Shown: positions 9,254 to 19,200 of the stretch, one piece after another
Layout of the letters: the number at the start of each line of letters is the position of its first letter
Position numbering within the stretch: the stretch's first letter is position 1
From: Algoriphagus lutimaris
Lineage (GTDB): Bacteria; Bacteroidota; Bacteroidia; Cytophagales; Cyclobacteriaceae
Direction: 5' to 3'
DNA length: 51,019 nucleotides
Assembly: GCF_017051705.1 (NCBI RefSeq)
Contig: NZ_JAFIDJ010000002.1
Coordinates: 1,134,035 to 1,185,053 of the forward strand
Notes under the pieces: model-generated
What the model was told of the DNA's origin: nothing
The model's input: the letters and a program-made list of their open reading frames with translations, nothing else
Database searches by the model: none
Program-made: the position numbers and the translations under genes

Positions 9254-11008
9254 ATGCTGAGGACGCATACTTGTGGCGAATTACGCCTAGACCATACTGA
9301 CCAAGAAGTAACACTAGCTGGCTGGGTTCAGCGAGTTCGTAATAAAGGAGGGCTGATCTGGGTTGACTTGAGAGATAGATACGGAATTACCCAATTGATT
9401 TTTGAAGAGGAATCTTCTGAAAAGGAGTTATTGGAAAAAGCTGCCGAATTAGGAAGAGAGTTTGTCGTTCAAGCTTCAGGTAAAGTCATCGAAAGAACTT
9501 CCAAAAATGATAAAATCCCAACAGGATCCATTGAAATCAAAGTGAGCAAGTTGGAGGTTTTAAATGCCGCAAAAGTTCCCCCCTTTATTATAGAGGATGA
9601 GACCGATGGAGGAGAGGAACTTCGAATGAAATATCGATACCTTGATTTGAGAAGAAATGTGGTAAGGGAGAAGCTTCAATTGCGTCACAAAATGATGCAG
9701 GAGACCAGAAAATACATGGATGCTCAGCACTTCATGGAAGTGGAGACTCCTGTTTTAATTAAGTCCACTCCTGAAGGCGCCCGTGATTTTGTGGTGCCAA
9801 GCAGAGTGAACCCAGGAGAATTTTATGCGCTTCCTCAATCCCCTCAAACTTTTAAGCAATTATTAATGGTGTCTGGTTTTGACAGATACTTCCAAATTGT
9901 AAAATGTTTTAGGGATGAAGATTTGAGAGCAGATCGCCAACCGGAATTTACTCAGATAGATTGCGAAATGGCATTTGTCGAGCAGGAAGATATTTTGTCC
10001 ACTTTTGAAGGTCTGACCAAACATTTGTTCGCAAATGTTAAGGGAGTCGAGCTGGAGGAAGTTCAGAGAATGACTTTTGCTGAAGCCATGAAATATTATG
10101 GCAATGACAAGCCTGACCTTCGATTTGATATGAAGTTTGTAGAGTTGAATGCGGTAGCTCAAGGAAAAGGATTTGGAATTTTTGACAGTGCCGAACTAGT
10201 AGTGGGAATCTGTGCCAAAGGAGCAGTGGAGTATACCAGAAAGCAGTTGGATGCCTTGACAGAATGGGTGAAAAGACCTCAAATCGGAGCTAAAGGCCTG
10301 GTTTATGCTAAATACAACACAGATGGAACCATCAAGTCCACTGTAGATAAGTTTTATACACAAGAGGATCTTCAGGCTTGGGCCAATGAATTTGGTGCAG
10401 AACCTGGAGATTTGATGTTGATTTTAAGTGGGGATAAAGCCACAGTTAGAAAACAACTTTCTGAGCTTCGACTTAAAATGGGCGAAGATCTTGGTTTAAG
10501 AGATAGAAATGTGTTCAAGCCACTTTGGGTGGTAGATTTCCCTTTATTAGAATGGGATGAGGAAACCAAGAGATATCATGCCATGCACCATCCATTTACC
10601 TCTCCAAAAACGGAGGACATTCCTTTATTGGACTCTGACCCTGGAGCTGTACGTGCCAATGCCTATGATTTGGTAATTAATGGAGTGGAAATCGGAGGTG
10701 GATCTATTCGTATTCACGATAGGAATACACAGCAATTGATGTTCAAGCATCTTGGGTTCACTGAGGAAGAAGCACAAAAGCAGTTTGGTTTCTTAATGGA
10801 GGCTTTTGAGTATGGGGCACCACCTCATGGAGGAATCGCCTTTGGGTTTGACCGTCTTTGTGCAATTTTCGGAGGTTCTGACTCCATCAGAGATTACATT
10901 GCCTTCCCGAAAAACAATTCTGGTAGGGATGTGATGATTGATTCACCAAGTACTATTGCAGACGAGCAACTCAAAGAACTCTCCATTTTGGTCAATCTAA
11001 AAAAATAA
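9254..11008 (+). CDS. aspS: Aspartyl-tRNA synthetase
   Basis: 584 residues, full length for the bacterial-type enzyme that charges tRNA-Asp in the cytoplasm. The N-terminal OB-fold anticodon-binding domain (about 1-105) starts with [11 protein letters not shown] and contains [15 protein letters not shown]. The class II catalytic core has motif 2 ([18 protein letters not shown]), motif 3 (GIAFGFDRL) and the aspartate-binding QSPQ loop. A GAD insertion domain lies at about 285-410, typical of bacterial AspRS. The ATG follows a TATCTTTG promoter element closely. It is of some interest because two odd tRNA-like genes with a GUC (Asp) anticodon lie about 29 kb downstream. Confidence 0.97.
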   Translation: MLRTHTCGELRLDHTDQEVTLAGWVQRVRNKGGLIWVDLRDRYGITQLIFEEESSEKELLEKAAELGREFVVQASGKVIERTSKNDKIPTGSIEIKVSKLEVLNAAKVPPFIIEDETDGGEELRMKYRYLDLRRNVVREKLQLRHKMMQETRKYMDAQHFMEVETPVLIKSTPEGARDFVVPSRVNPGEFYALPQSPQTFKQLLMVSGFDRYFQIVKCFRDEDLRADRQPEFTQIDCEMAFVEQEDILSTFEGLTKHLFANVKGVELEEVQRMTFAEAMKYYGNDKPDLRFDMKFVELNAVAQGKGFGIFDSAELVVGICAKGAVEYTRKQLDALTEWVKRPQIGAKGLVYAKYNTDGTIKSTVDKFYTQEDLQAWANEFGAEPGDLMLILSGDKATVRKQLSELRLKMGEDLGLRDRNVFKPLWVVDFPLLEWDEETKRYHAMHHPFTSPKTEDIPLLDSDPGAVRANAYDLVINGVEIGGGSIRIHDRNTQQLMFKHLGFTEEEAQKQFGFLMEAFEYGAPPHGGIAFGFDRLCAIFGGSDSIRDYIAFPKNNSGRDVMIDSPSTIADEQLKELSILVNLKK

Positions 11009-11010
11009 GG

Positions 11011-11034
11011 AAAGAGGCTTCGGCCTCTTTTTTT
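11011..11034 (+). terminator. Intrinsic terminator of aspS
   Basis: AAAGAGGC-TTCG-GCCTCTTT stem-loop, with the very stable UUCG-type loop, followed by a T run, 2 bp after the aspS stop codon. Confidence 0.92.
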
Positions 11035-11119
11035 GTTTACGGTATAATTTTTTAGCAATCGGGTAGGATACCTAAGTTGGAGGAGATTATTTAGTATTCT
11101 CAATAGACTAAGCCTTTCA

Positions 11120-11452
11120 ATGATTGCTATAAGTTTTTTACAAAGACATGGTAAAGATGAAGTAATTCGCTGACTGCCTGCCCTTTCTTCTGACAAAGCT
11201 TGGGAAAAGGGATCTGTTAAAGGAATGAAGGCAAGAGGAGGATTTAGTGTAGATTTTGCGTGGGATTTTGGTAAAATAACCAACGCTACCATTCGATCTG
11301 AAGCAGGAGGTCCATGTAACGTTTTACTTCCTAATGGCGGGAATATAGTGGATGAAGATGGGCATGAGATAGTAAGAAACTCAGGAGAAAAGCCATTGGT
11401 AGTTAGCTTCCAAACAGAAAAAGTGACTACTTATTTGATGAATCTTTTGTAG
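11120..11452 (+). pseudogene. Decayed C-terminal fragment of a GH95 alpha-L-fucosidase-like gene
   Basis: Reading the frame of the 75-residue ORF at 11225-11452 backwards through an in-frame TGA (11171-11173) gives a continuous GH95-like tail. It runs MIAISFLQRHGKDEVIR, stop, LPALSSDKAWEKGSVKGM, then KARGGFSVDFAW. This fits the GH95 C-terminal pattern LLQSH...I.LLPALP..W..GSVKGL.ARGGFEVD. Upstream of about 11120 I see no GH95 homology and no start, so some 700 residues of a normal enzyme are gone. The intact family removes fucose from glycans. The remnant lies just before an amino-sugar operon, which suggests a lost glycan-degradation gene. The family call is from remembered motifs, not a search. 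Confidence 0.72.
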
Positions 11453-11576
11453 ACTGCCAACTTTAAAGCTGTCTGCAGATGAATTTTCGATCTAACAAGG
11501 ATGTCTTATATTTAAGAAAAAGCCCCTGATTATCTACTAAATCTATTTGGGAGATTGAACCGACACCCCCAACCAA

Positions 11577-12347
11577 ATGAAAGAAATTCAACAGGAGATC
11601 CATGTATTTTCTACAAGAGACTTAGCTTGGAAGGCTGCGGGAAAAGCAGTAGAGAACTGTATAGTGAATCTTCAGGATACACAAGAAGAAATCAGGATGA
11701 TTTTTGCTGCGGCCCCTTCCCAAACAGGTATGTTGGACTATTTGGCTGCCTCTTCTAACATCAAATGGGAAAAAATAGTGGCCATGCATATGGATGAATA
11801 CATCGGTCTTCCCATTGGTGCTACTCAATTTTTTTCCAAGTATTTAAAAGAGAACCTGTTCTCCAAAGTTCCTTTCAAAGAAGTGCATTTGATACAAACC
11901 CAAGGAAAGCTAGAGTTGGAGATCAAGAAGTACTCAAATTTGCTGGAGAAAGCTCCAATTGATATTGTTTGCTTGGGAATAGGGGAGAATGGACATATTG
12001 CCTTTAATGATCCTCCGGTAGCAAATTTTAAAGATCCCGCATTAATAAAAGAAGTACTATTGGATCAGGCATGTAGAACTCAGCAAGTGCACGATGGATG
12101 CTTTGAAAGCTTGGATGAAGTTCCCAAAAAGGCGCTTACTTTGACGATTCCAGCCCTGATGTCTGGAGATAATTTATTTTGTGTGGTCTTGGGTGAAAAT
12201 AAAAGTGAATCAGTGAAAAACACGTTGACAGGACCACTATCTGAAGCTTGTCCTGCCACTATCTTGAGGACGCACCCACGATGCAAATTTTATTTCGATG
12301 CTGCTGCCGTAAGTAAACTTCCACAGGCTCCCCTTAACACCAATTGA
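11577..12347 (+). CDS. nagB: Glucosamine-6-phosphate deaminase
   Basis: 256 residues, close to the family's usual length. The cytoplasmic enzyme turns glucosamine-6-phosphate into fructose-6-phosphate and ammonia. Visible motifs are MHMDEYIGL (the catalytic/base Asp region), GIGENGHIAFNDPP (the family signature with active-site His) and LTIPALMSGDN near the C-terminus. The residue equivalent to E. coli Glu148 is Asp here (FND rather than FNE). The start ATG at 11577 gives MKEIQQEIHVF. The symporter gene starts 3 bp after the stop and nagA follows, so this is an amino-sugar operon: uptake, deacetylation and deamination. A related sugar-phosphate isomerase is possible, but nagA next door supports nagB. 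Confidence 0.9.
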   Translation: MKEIQQEIHVFSTRDLAWKAAGKAVENCIVNLQDTQEEIRMIFAAAPSQTGMLDYLAASSNIKWEKIVAMHMDEYIGLPIGATQFFSKYLKENLFSKVPFKEVHLIQTQGKLELEIKKYSNLLEKAPIDIVCLGIGENGHIAFNDPPVANFKDPALIKEVLLDQACRTQQVHDGCFESLDEVPKKALTLTIPALMSGDNLFCVVLGENKSESVKNTLTGPLSEACPATILRTHPRCKFYFDAAAVSKLPQAPLNTN

Positions 12348-12350
12348 TTC

Positions 12351-13823
12351 ATGGAATTACTGGATTGGATTATTCTCGCTTTGTACTTTCTGATGCTTTT
12401 ATCCATAGGGGTATGGGCTTATTTTAAAGTGAACAATTCGGCTGATTTTTTTACCGCCGGAGGAAAATTACCTTGGTGGTTATCTGGTATTTCCCACCAT
12501 GTTTCAGGTTATAGCGGAGCAGTTTTTGTTGCCTACGCCGGCATAGCCTATACCCATGGATTTACAATTTATGTATGGTGGGCCTTTACGGTAGGTATTT
12601 CAGTTTTGGTTGCAGCGTTTTACATCGCACCTCGTTGGTCACGACTCAGAATTCTTTCGGGAATCCAATCCCCAACCGAGTACCTTTTAGTGAGATACAA
12701 TTTATCTACACAACAATTAATTGCCTGGGTTGGGACTTTGATCAAAGTATTTGACACTGGAGGAAAATTGGCAGCCATAGCCATTTTATTAAATGTATTC
12801 TCTGGTGCTTCCATCACTTTTGGAGTGCTCTTGGTAGGGTTTGTATCTCTGATTTATATTACCATTGGTGGGCTTTGGGCAGATGTTTGGAATGATTTAG
12901 GACAATTTGTAATCCAAGTATTGGCTGGGCTAACCATGTTCGTCATGATCCTTATTCAATTGGATGATGGAATAGAAGGAATAATTACATTATGGGATAG
13001 GCTACCTCAAGAAAATGCTCAGTTTTTCAATGATCCCTATACCTTGGGCTTTGCATTAGTGATGTTGGTCATCAATTTTTTTAGCTATAGTGGAGGAACT
13101 TGGAATTTAGCGACCAGATTCATTTCTACTTCCTCAGGAGCGGTAGCAAAAAAGGCGGCTATTTTATCCTCCTTATTGTATTTCATTTGGCCTTTGATAT
13201 TGTTCTATCCTATGTTTGCTGCGCCAATATTTTTTGAAGATTTGGCTGATCCGACTCTTTCTTATGGGAAATTGGTCCTAGAATTTTTACCTGCGGGGCT
13301 GGTAGGGTTGATATTAGCTTCCTTATTTGCAAATACACTGTCTATGACTGCATCAGATTCCAATACTATTTCAGCAGTCATCAGTAGAGATATACTTCCA
13401 ATATTATTTCCTCGATTTAGGCATTTATCCAAAAAGCATGGTTTGAGATTGGCCAGAATTACGACCTTTTGTTTTACCCTGTTGACCATACTTACTGCAC
13501 TGAATTCAGCTCATTTTGGAGGAGTTATCGGATTGATTATTTCTTGGTTTGCCGCCTTGCTGGGACCAATTGCTATTCCTATGATATTGGGATTATTGCC
13601 GGCATTTAAACGAAGTGATGGAAAAATTGCTGTGATTTCCATTTTGGGAGGATTGTTGACCTTTGTACTTCTCAAATTGTTCCCCATGGATTCCTTGGCA
13701 ATTTCAATTGGTGCACCTACCATCGTTTCGTTTTTACTATTTACCCTAGCTGGTTGGCTTAGTAAGAAGGAACCTTCAGTGGAGGTTGAACAACTTTTAA
13801 ATAATCTGAGTGCGAAAGATTAG
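12351..13823 (+). CDS. Sodium/solute symporter (SSS family), probable amino-sugar transporter
   Basis: 490 residues with about 13 hydrophobic segments. It starts with LLDWIILALYFLMLLSIGV, followed by the typical NSADFFTAGGKLPWWLSGIS motif of sodium:solute symporters (SSS). TM2 contains SGYSGAVFVAYAGIAY. An SMTASDSNTISAVISRDI stretch matches the conserved sodium-binding TM8 region of the family. It lies between nagB and nagA with a 3 bp gap and a close 3' junction, so the inferred substrate is N-acetylglucosamine or a related sugar. No PTS genes are seen, so a sugar kinase would have to be encoded elsewhere. Confidence 0.88.
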   Translation: MELLDWIILALYFLMLLSIGVWAYFKVNNSADFFTAGGKLPWWLSGISHHVSGYSGAVFVAYAGIAYTHGFTIYVWWAFTVGISVLVAAFYIAPRWSRLRILSGIQSPTEYLLVRYNLSTQQLIAWVGTLIKVFDTGGKLAAIAILLNVFSGASITFGVLLVGFVSLIYITIGGLWADVWNDLGQFVIQVLAGLTMFVMILIQLDDGIEGIITLWDRLPQENAQFFNDPYTLGFALVMLVINFFSYSGGTWNLATRFISTSSGAVAKKAAILSSLLYFIWPLILFYPMFAAPIFFEDLADPTLSYGKLVLEFLPAGLVGLILASLFANTLSMTASDSNTISAVISRDILPILFPRFRHLSKKHGLRLARITTFCFTLLTILTALNSAHFGGVIGLIISWFAALLGPIAIPMILGLLPAFKRSDGKIAVISILGGLLTFVLLKLFPMDSLAISIGAPTIVSFLLFTLAGWLSKKEPSVEVEQLLNNLSAKD

Positions 13824-13833
13824 AAATGATCAT

Positions 13834-14982
13834 ATGAAAAACAGCTTAGAAGGGATTCATTTTCAAACTGGGAAGCCAATTCAAGTGATCACTAGGGATG
13901 GAATTATCCAAGAAATCATGGAATTGGAATCATCAGAATCAAAAAATCTGATTGCCCCAGGTTTTGTTGACTTACAGGTAAATGGTTTTCAGGGGATAGA
14001 TTTTAATGATTCAAATCTAAAGGAGTCAGATGTTCTAAAGGTAACTAGAGCAATGTTTGAAAGTGGGGTAACTACTTATTTCCCTACTATTATCACCAAT
14101 AGCGATGATTCTATTCGAAAATCCTTAAAAACCATTTCCTTGGCTTGTGCTTCCAATGGACTGATTCAAAGTACTGTCCAGGGGATTCATTTAGAAGGTC
14201 CTTTTCTCTCTAAAGAAGAGGGGCCGAGAGGAGCTCACCCTTTAAAATATATTCAGGCTCCAAACTGGGAAAAGTTCAGTGCATGGCAAGAAGCAGCAGA
14301 AGGAAGGATCAAACTGATTACATTAGCCCCAGAATGGGAAGGGTCATTTGAATTTATTGAAAAATGTGTTGAATCGGGAGTAAATGTAGCGATTGGTCAT
14401 ACCGCAGCGAATACTACACAGATTGAAGCTGCCATCCGGGCAGGAGCAACTTTATCTACCCACCTTGGAAATGCAGCTCATCTTATGCTACCGAGACATC
14501 CTAACTATCTATGGGACCAACTGGCCTCTGAAAAACTTTGGATGAGTTTGATTGCTGATGGATTTCATCTTCCCGATACTGTCCTCAAAGTTTTTTTGAA
14601 AGTGAAGCCAAAAACCACTTTTCTTATCAGTGATGCTACAAGTTTTGCAGGGCTTCCTCCGGGAAATTATCAAAGTCCAATAGGAGGAGAAGTGGTGCTG
14701 AACAAAAATGGAAGACTTTATATGGAGAAGAATCCCGGATTGTTGGCAGGATCGGCTACTTCTTTACTTCAATGCATTAACTATTTGGTGGATCATCATC
14801 TAACTTCAGTACAAGAAGCTATTGAAATGGCTTCCGTAAGACCCATGCAATTTTTGGACAGGGGTTATTCTAGGGGATTAAGTAGTGGGAGTATAGCGGA
14901 CTTGTTAGTATTAGATTTTAATAGGGCAAATTTGGAAATCCTGCAGACGATAAAAGCGGGAGAGCTTGTTTATTCAAAGTAG
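13834..14982 (+). CDS. nagA: N-acetylglucosamine-6-phosphate deacetylase
   Basis: 382 residues from the ATG at 13834 (MKNSLEGIHF). A GTG at 13810 in the same frame would overlap the symporter gene and is less likely. It is an amidohydrolase-superfamily enzyme removing acetate from GlcNAc-6-phosphate. Motifs: APGFVDLQVNGFQGIDF at the first strand, GIHLEGPF (metal Glu), IGHTAA and STHLGNAAH (metal His residues), ADGFHLP, LISDATSFAGLPPG (catalytic Asp) and GSIADLLVLD at the C-terminal beta-sandwich. All expected catalytic residues are present. It is the last gene of the nagB-symporter-nagA operon and feeds NagB. Confidence 0.93.
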   Translation: MKNSLEGIHFQTGKPIQVITRDGIIQEIMELESSESKNLIAPGFVDLQVNGFQGIDFNDSNLKESDVLKVTRAMFESGVTTYFPTIITNSDDSIRKSLKTISLACASNGLIQSTVQGIHLEGPFLSKEEGPRGAHPLKYIQAPNWEKFSAWQEAAEGRIKLITLAPEWEGSFEFIEKCVESGVNVAIGHTAANTTQIEAAIRAGATLSTHLGNAAHLMLPRHPNYLWDQLASEKLWMSLIADGFHLPDTVLKVFLKVKPKTTFLISDATSFAGLPPGNYQSPIGGEVVLNKNGRLYMEKNPGLLAGSATSLLQCINYLVDHHLTSVQEAIEMASVRPMQFLDRGYSRGLSSGSIADLLVLDFNRANLEILQTIKAGELVYSK

Positions 14983-15000
14983 CTGGTGATTGATTGGTTT

Positions 15001-15222
15001 TTAATACGAATAATTCTTTTTCAACTCTCTCAAAATATCTTCCAATCCATTCAGCCGGATTTCATACAAGGTATGAAGCCACATTCCCAGTTTGCCTTCG
15101 GGGAATCCTTGTCCATGCATCCAGACTAAATAATGTTCTGGAATATCGCATAAGAGTCTTCCTTTATATTTGCCAAAGGGCATTTTTTTAGTAATAAGAT
15201 CAATGAGGATTTGCTTATCCAT
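15001..15222 (-). CDS. DUF3820 family protein
   Basis: 73 residues. The pattern MPFGKYKGRLLCDIPEHYL, then W..GQGFPEGKLG and an EIRLNGLEDILRELK tail, is typical of the small DUF3820 family. No catalytic motif is evident and function is unknown. It sits 21 bp downstream of the YhhN-like gene on the same strand, so both may share a transcript, and it ends tail-to-tail with nagA. Confidence 0.85.
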   Translation of the reverse strand: MDKQILIDLITKKMPFGKYKGRLLCDIPEHYLVWMHGQGFPEGKLGMWLHTLYEIRLNGLEDILRELKKNYSY

Positions 15223-15243
15223 TAGAAGTAGGTGTTGAATAAA

Positions 15244-15933
15244 TTATTGGGGTTGAATAATGAAGCTTCGAATTCCCATAATTATTAGAAGCTGACCTAC
15301 TGCATAGGTGCCCATCACTAGGATTCCTGCTTCAGGAAACTCTAGGTAAAATCGGTTAATGGCTAAGATTCCATCTGAAATAAAAAATAAAGTAGCCCCA
15401 ATCATTACTTGCCAAAAGCTTGGAGCGTAAACTTTTCCATATCTTTCCCTTGCCATAGTTACCATGGAAATAATGGCAATCACATAGATGATCACAGGGA
15501 TTTTCAATACTCCAAGATTGGGTTGAATCAAGTAATAGACAAAAGCAGCAAGGATGTAGAATGGAAGATTTAATAAAAAGGCCTTGACAAAATTCACATT
15601 GCCTATTTCTCCTGGATTTTTTTGAGCCACTTTGAATCCGATGATGTAGCAGATATGTGCCATTAAAAAGGAGCCTAGGCCAAATGCAAATAGATCCGGC
15701 CACAATAAGAGTATGTCTCCGATCCAAGAAAAGATCAAGGCTCCCATGATTGTTCTGGAAAGCAAAGTTCGGGCAATCGGTTTCGAAATAAGGTAGAAAT
15801 AGATGATTAACCCTAATATAATTAGTGGTTTAGAGAAAAAGCGTAGTTCTGACTTATTCTCTAAAAGGAAGAAAAGGTCTGCCAACGTAGCAAACAAAAA
15901 CAGGTATAACCATGCAAAATCTTTATTTCTCAA
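15244..15933 (-). CDS. YhhN family membrane protein (lysoplasmalogenase-like)
   Basis: 229 residues with about eight hydrophobic segments. Family features are the LISKPIARTLLSRTIMGALIF region, the FSWIGDILLLW motif (Asp in TM), GSFLMAHICYIIGF and GATLFFISDGILAINRF near the C-terminus. Characterised members (TMEM86B, Legionella YhhN) hydrolyse the vinyl-ether bond of lysoplasmalogen in the inner membrane. Whether this organism makes plasmalogens cannot be told from the window, so the substrate is inferred from family only. Confidence 0.86.
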   Translation of the reverse strand: MRNKDFAWLYLFLFATLADLFFLLENKSELRFFSKPLIILGLIIYFYLISKPIARTLLSRTIMGALIFSWIGDILLLWPDLFAFGLGSFLMAHICYIIGFKVAQKNPGEIGNVNFVKAFLLNLPFYILAAFVYYLIQPNLGVLKIPVIIYVIAIISMVTMARERYGKVYAPSFWQVMIGATLFFISDGILAINRFYLEFPEAGILVMGTYAVGQLLIIMGIRSFIIQPQ

Positions 15934-16267
15934 TTGGTAGGATATTTTGTGATAATTATCTGATAAAATTTATTTAACTGCGAAAGCTAGTATTCCCAAA
16001 ATCAGATTTTGGGTTTGTGAAAACTTGACAAATCTGACTTTCTGAAAGGCTTTTCAAAATTGACTCAATTTAATTTTCTATTCAATAAAGAATTGAAAGA
16101 TTATTTAGAAATAAGAAAACATTATTCGCTTTTTGATATTAATTTATTGTTAAAATTTGTGAAATTTGGAATGCGAATCTTAACAATTCCTACCCCAAAA
16201 TACCGCATTTCGATTTTACTTTTGTAAGGAATTATTTAAAACCAACTTATATCAAAACCAATTTATT
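15934..16267. promoter_or_regulatory. Divergent intergenic region upstream of the TonB receptor
   Basis: 334 bp, AT-rich, no ORF. TACTTTTG at 16217-16224 fits the Bacteroidota -7 element (TAnnTTTG), 43 bp before the TonB receptor ATG. A perfect 19-base palindrome, CCCAAAATC-A-GATTTTGGG, at 15995-16013 lies between the divergent starts and could be an operator. No RNA gene was recognised. Confidence 0.5.
15995..16013. repeat. Perfect palindrome, possible operator
   Basis: CCCAAAATC A GATTTTGGG: nine-base arms around one base, between divergent genes. It is not followed by a T run, so it is not a standard terminator. An operator role is only an inference. Confidence 0.45.
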
Positions 16268-19200
16268 ATGAGGCAAAATTTACTGAGAAATTTGTTGTCA
16301 TTACTACTCCTTTTTGTGGGTACAGGTTTAGCCTTTTCACAAGGTGTTACTACTGCCAGCATTCAGGGAAGTGTAATTGACGAAACAGGTGAGTCCCTTC
16401 CAGGGGCTAATATTGTTGCCACGCATGAACCATCAGGGACGCGTTATGGGGCAGTAAGTAACTTAGAAGGGAGATTTGTACTTCCAAATATGAGAGTCGG
16501 TGGCCCTTATACTGTAGTGGTATCATTTGTAGGTTTTGAAGAACGAACTTTTGATGGGATTGTTCTGGGCCTAGGTGCTACTTACACCTTGAATGTACAA
16601 CTATCTGACGGAATGGAATTAGATCTCGTGGAAGTGGTAGCAAGTAAAGATGCAATCATGAACTCGGATCGAACAGGTGCTTCTTTGAACTTAAACAATG
16701 ATAAAATTAATTCATTGCCTACCGTAAATAGAAGTATCAATGATTTCACCCGATTAACGCCACAATCGAATGGGACTTCTTTTGCAGGTACTTCAAGTAG
16801 GTTCAATAACTATACAATTGATGGCAATATCTATAACAATAACTTCGGTTTAGGTTCTGGCCAATTTGCTGGTTCAAACCCGATTTCATTGGATGCTATT
16901 GAGGAAGTACAAGTAAACTTGGCTCCATTTGATGTTCGCCAAGCAGGATTTACAGGAGCTTCTGTAAATGCGATTACTAAATCAGGTACCAATGATTTCT
17001 CTGGTTCTGCGTATTATTTCCTAAGAAATGACCAAATGATTGGTGATAAAGTAGGAGATACTCGTTTGAATGTAGGAGACTCTAAAAATGAAATTGCAGG
17101 TTTCAGATTAGGTGGGCCAATCCTAAAAAATAAATTATTCTTCTTCGTTTCTTATGAAAAAGAGACTGAAGCGGTACCAAGTTTTACAAAAGTTGCTTCA
17201 AGACCAGGTCTAGAGCCAGATGGTTTGACAGTTTCCAGAGTACCTGCATCCCAATTGGATTTTGTCAGAGAGAGCCTTTCTCAACTATATGGCTATGAGG
17301 CAGGTCCTTACGAGAATTATTCATTTGCTTCAGAGCAAGAGAGATTTAATGCTCGATTGGATTGGAACATCAATGACAATCACAAAGTATCATTACGATA
17401 TAACAATTACACCGCATTTACGGATGTTCCTACTAATGGTAACTCGGTAAGATACATATCTACCAGATATAGAAATACTAACAGAACTGGAATTGAAGCA
17501 ATGAATTTCAGAAATGCGAATTATACCAATGATAGAAAAGTACAGTCTTGGGTTGCAGAAGTAAACTCCAGAATCGGAGTGAATATGTCCAATCAAATCA
17601 ATGTGGGATATACTTCAATTACAGATCCAAAAAGAGGAATCCCTGGTGGACAGGCTTTTCCATTTATTGAAGTAATGGAGCCAGATGCATCAGGTAACTT
17701 ACTTTACTACATGTCTATGGGTAATGAATTATTTACCGTAGGTAACTTGTTGGAGAATAACATTTTCAATTTCACGGACAATTTCTCCATTTACAAAGGA
17801 AATCATACCTATACTTTTGGGGTGAACTTTGAATACATGACGTTCAAAAATGCCTTCAACCCAGTATTTAATGGATTTTATCGATTCAACTCCTATGATG
17901 ATTTTGTAGCCACAGTAATTAATCGTACTCCAGGTTCTTATCCAGAGGCATTTGCGAAAGGCTATGCATTAGACGGTTCAACTACTCCTCCAGTAGACAA
18001 TACCAAATTTGGTCAAATCGGTTTTTATGTTCAGGATGAATATCAAGTGACTCCAAACTTGAAAGTGACTGGTGGATTGAGAATTGATTTTCCTTTTTAC
18101 CCAATTAATATCCCTACCAATGAGTTGTTGGATGACTTAAACAAAACTTTTGAAACTCCAGACGGAACGATTACGCCAGATGTTAGTCAGTTCCCGAAAG
18201 TGAATCCTCTTTGGTCTCCAAGAGTAGGTGTGAACTGGGATGTACATGGTGACCGTACTACACAAGTGCGTGGAGGTACTGGGATATTCTCAGGAAGAAT
18301 TCCTTTTGTATGGTTATCCAATCAGGTGAACGGTTCCGGTGTTGTAAGAGGTGGACTTGGCTATGAAGGGGAAGATGTAGTAGATGCCTTAGGCCCTAAT
18401 TATGTTTTCAATCCAGACGTAACTTTTGGAAATCCAGAAAACCCTGGTCAATCTCTTTCCAATGAGCTAAACCTTACTGATAGAAATTTCAAACTTCCTC
18501 AAGTTTGGAGATCTAACCTTGCAGTAGATCAGTTATTACCTTTCGGAATCATTGGAACCCTAGAGTTTATTTATTCTAGAGATGTATCTACTCCAATTGC
18601 ATACAATCCAGTTGTAAGAACTCCAGATGGAACATTCTCAGGACCAGATCAGAGACCTTATTGGGAAGGAAGTAACTATTCCAATGATGATAATTTTAGA
18701 AATGTCTTTTATTTGACTAATGCTCAGAGAAAGGCAGATTATTATTCTATCACAGCGCAATTACAAAAACAATTTGATAATGGATTTTCAGCGATGGTAG
18801 CATATACAAGATCAAGATCTCGTGATTTGGATGCTGCCAGCGGTGCTCAAGCGATCTCACTTTGGCCTGCAACTGTTCAATCAGACAGAAATGATCCGGA
18901 ATTAAGCTTTGCGGGGTTTGATATTCCTAATAGAGTAATTGCAAACATTGCTTATCAAACAGACAATACCACGATTTCTTTATTCTATGAAGGTTCTGAC
19001 GCGGGTAGATTCTCTTATACTTACTCAGGAAACTTTGGCGATGCCTCTAACCGTTTGATGTATATACCAAACAATGCAAGTGAATTGGCATTCCAGGAAT
19101 TTACCTTAAATGGAACCACAATTACTGCTGCTGAACAAGCACAATTGTTGGATGCTTATATTGATCAGGATAAGTATTTGAGTGAAAACAGAGGGTCTAT

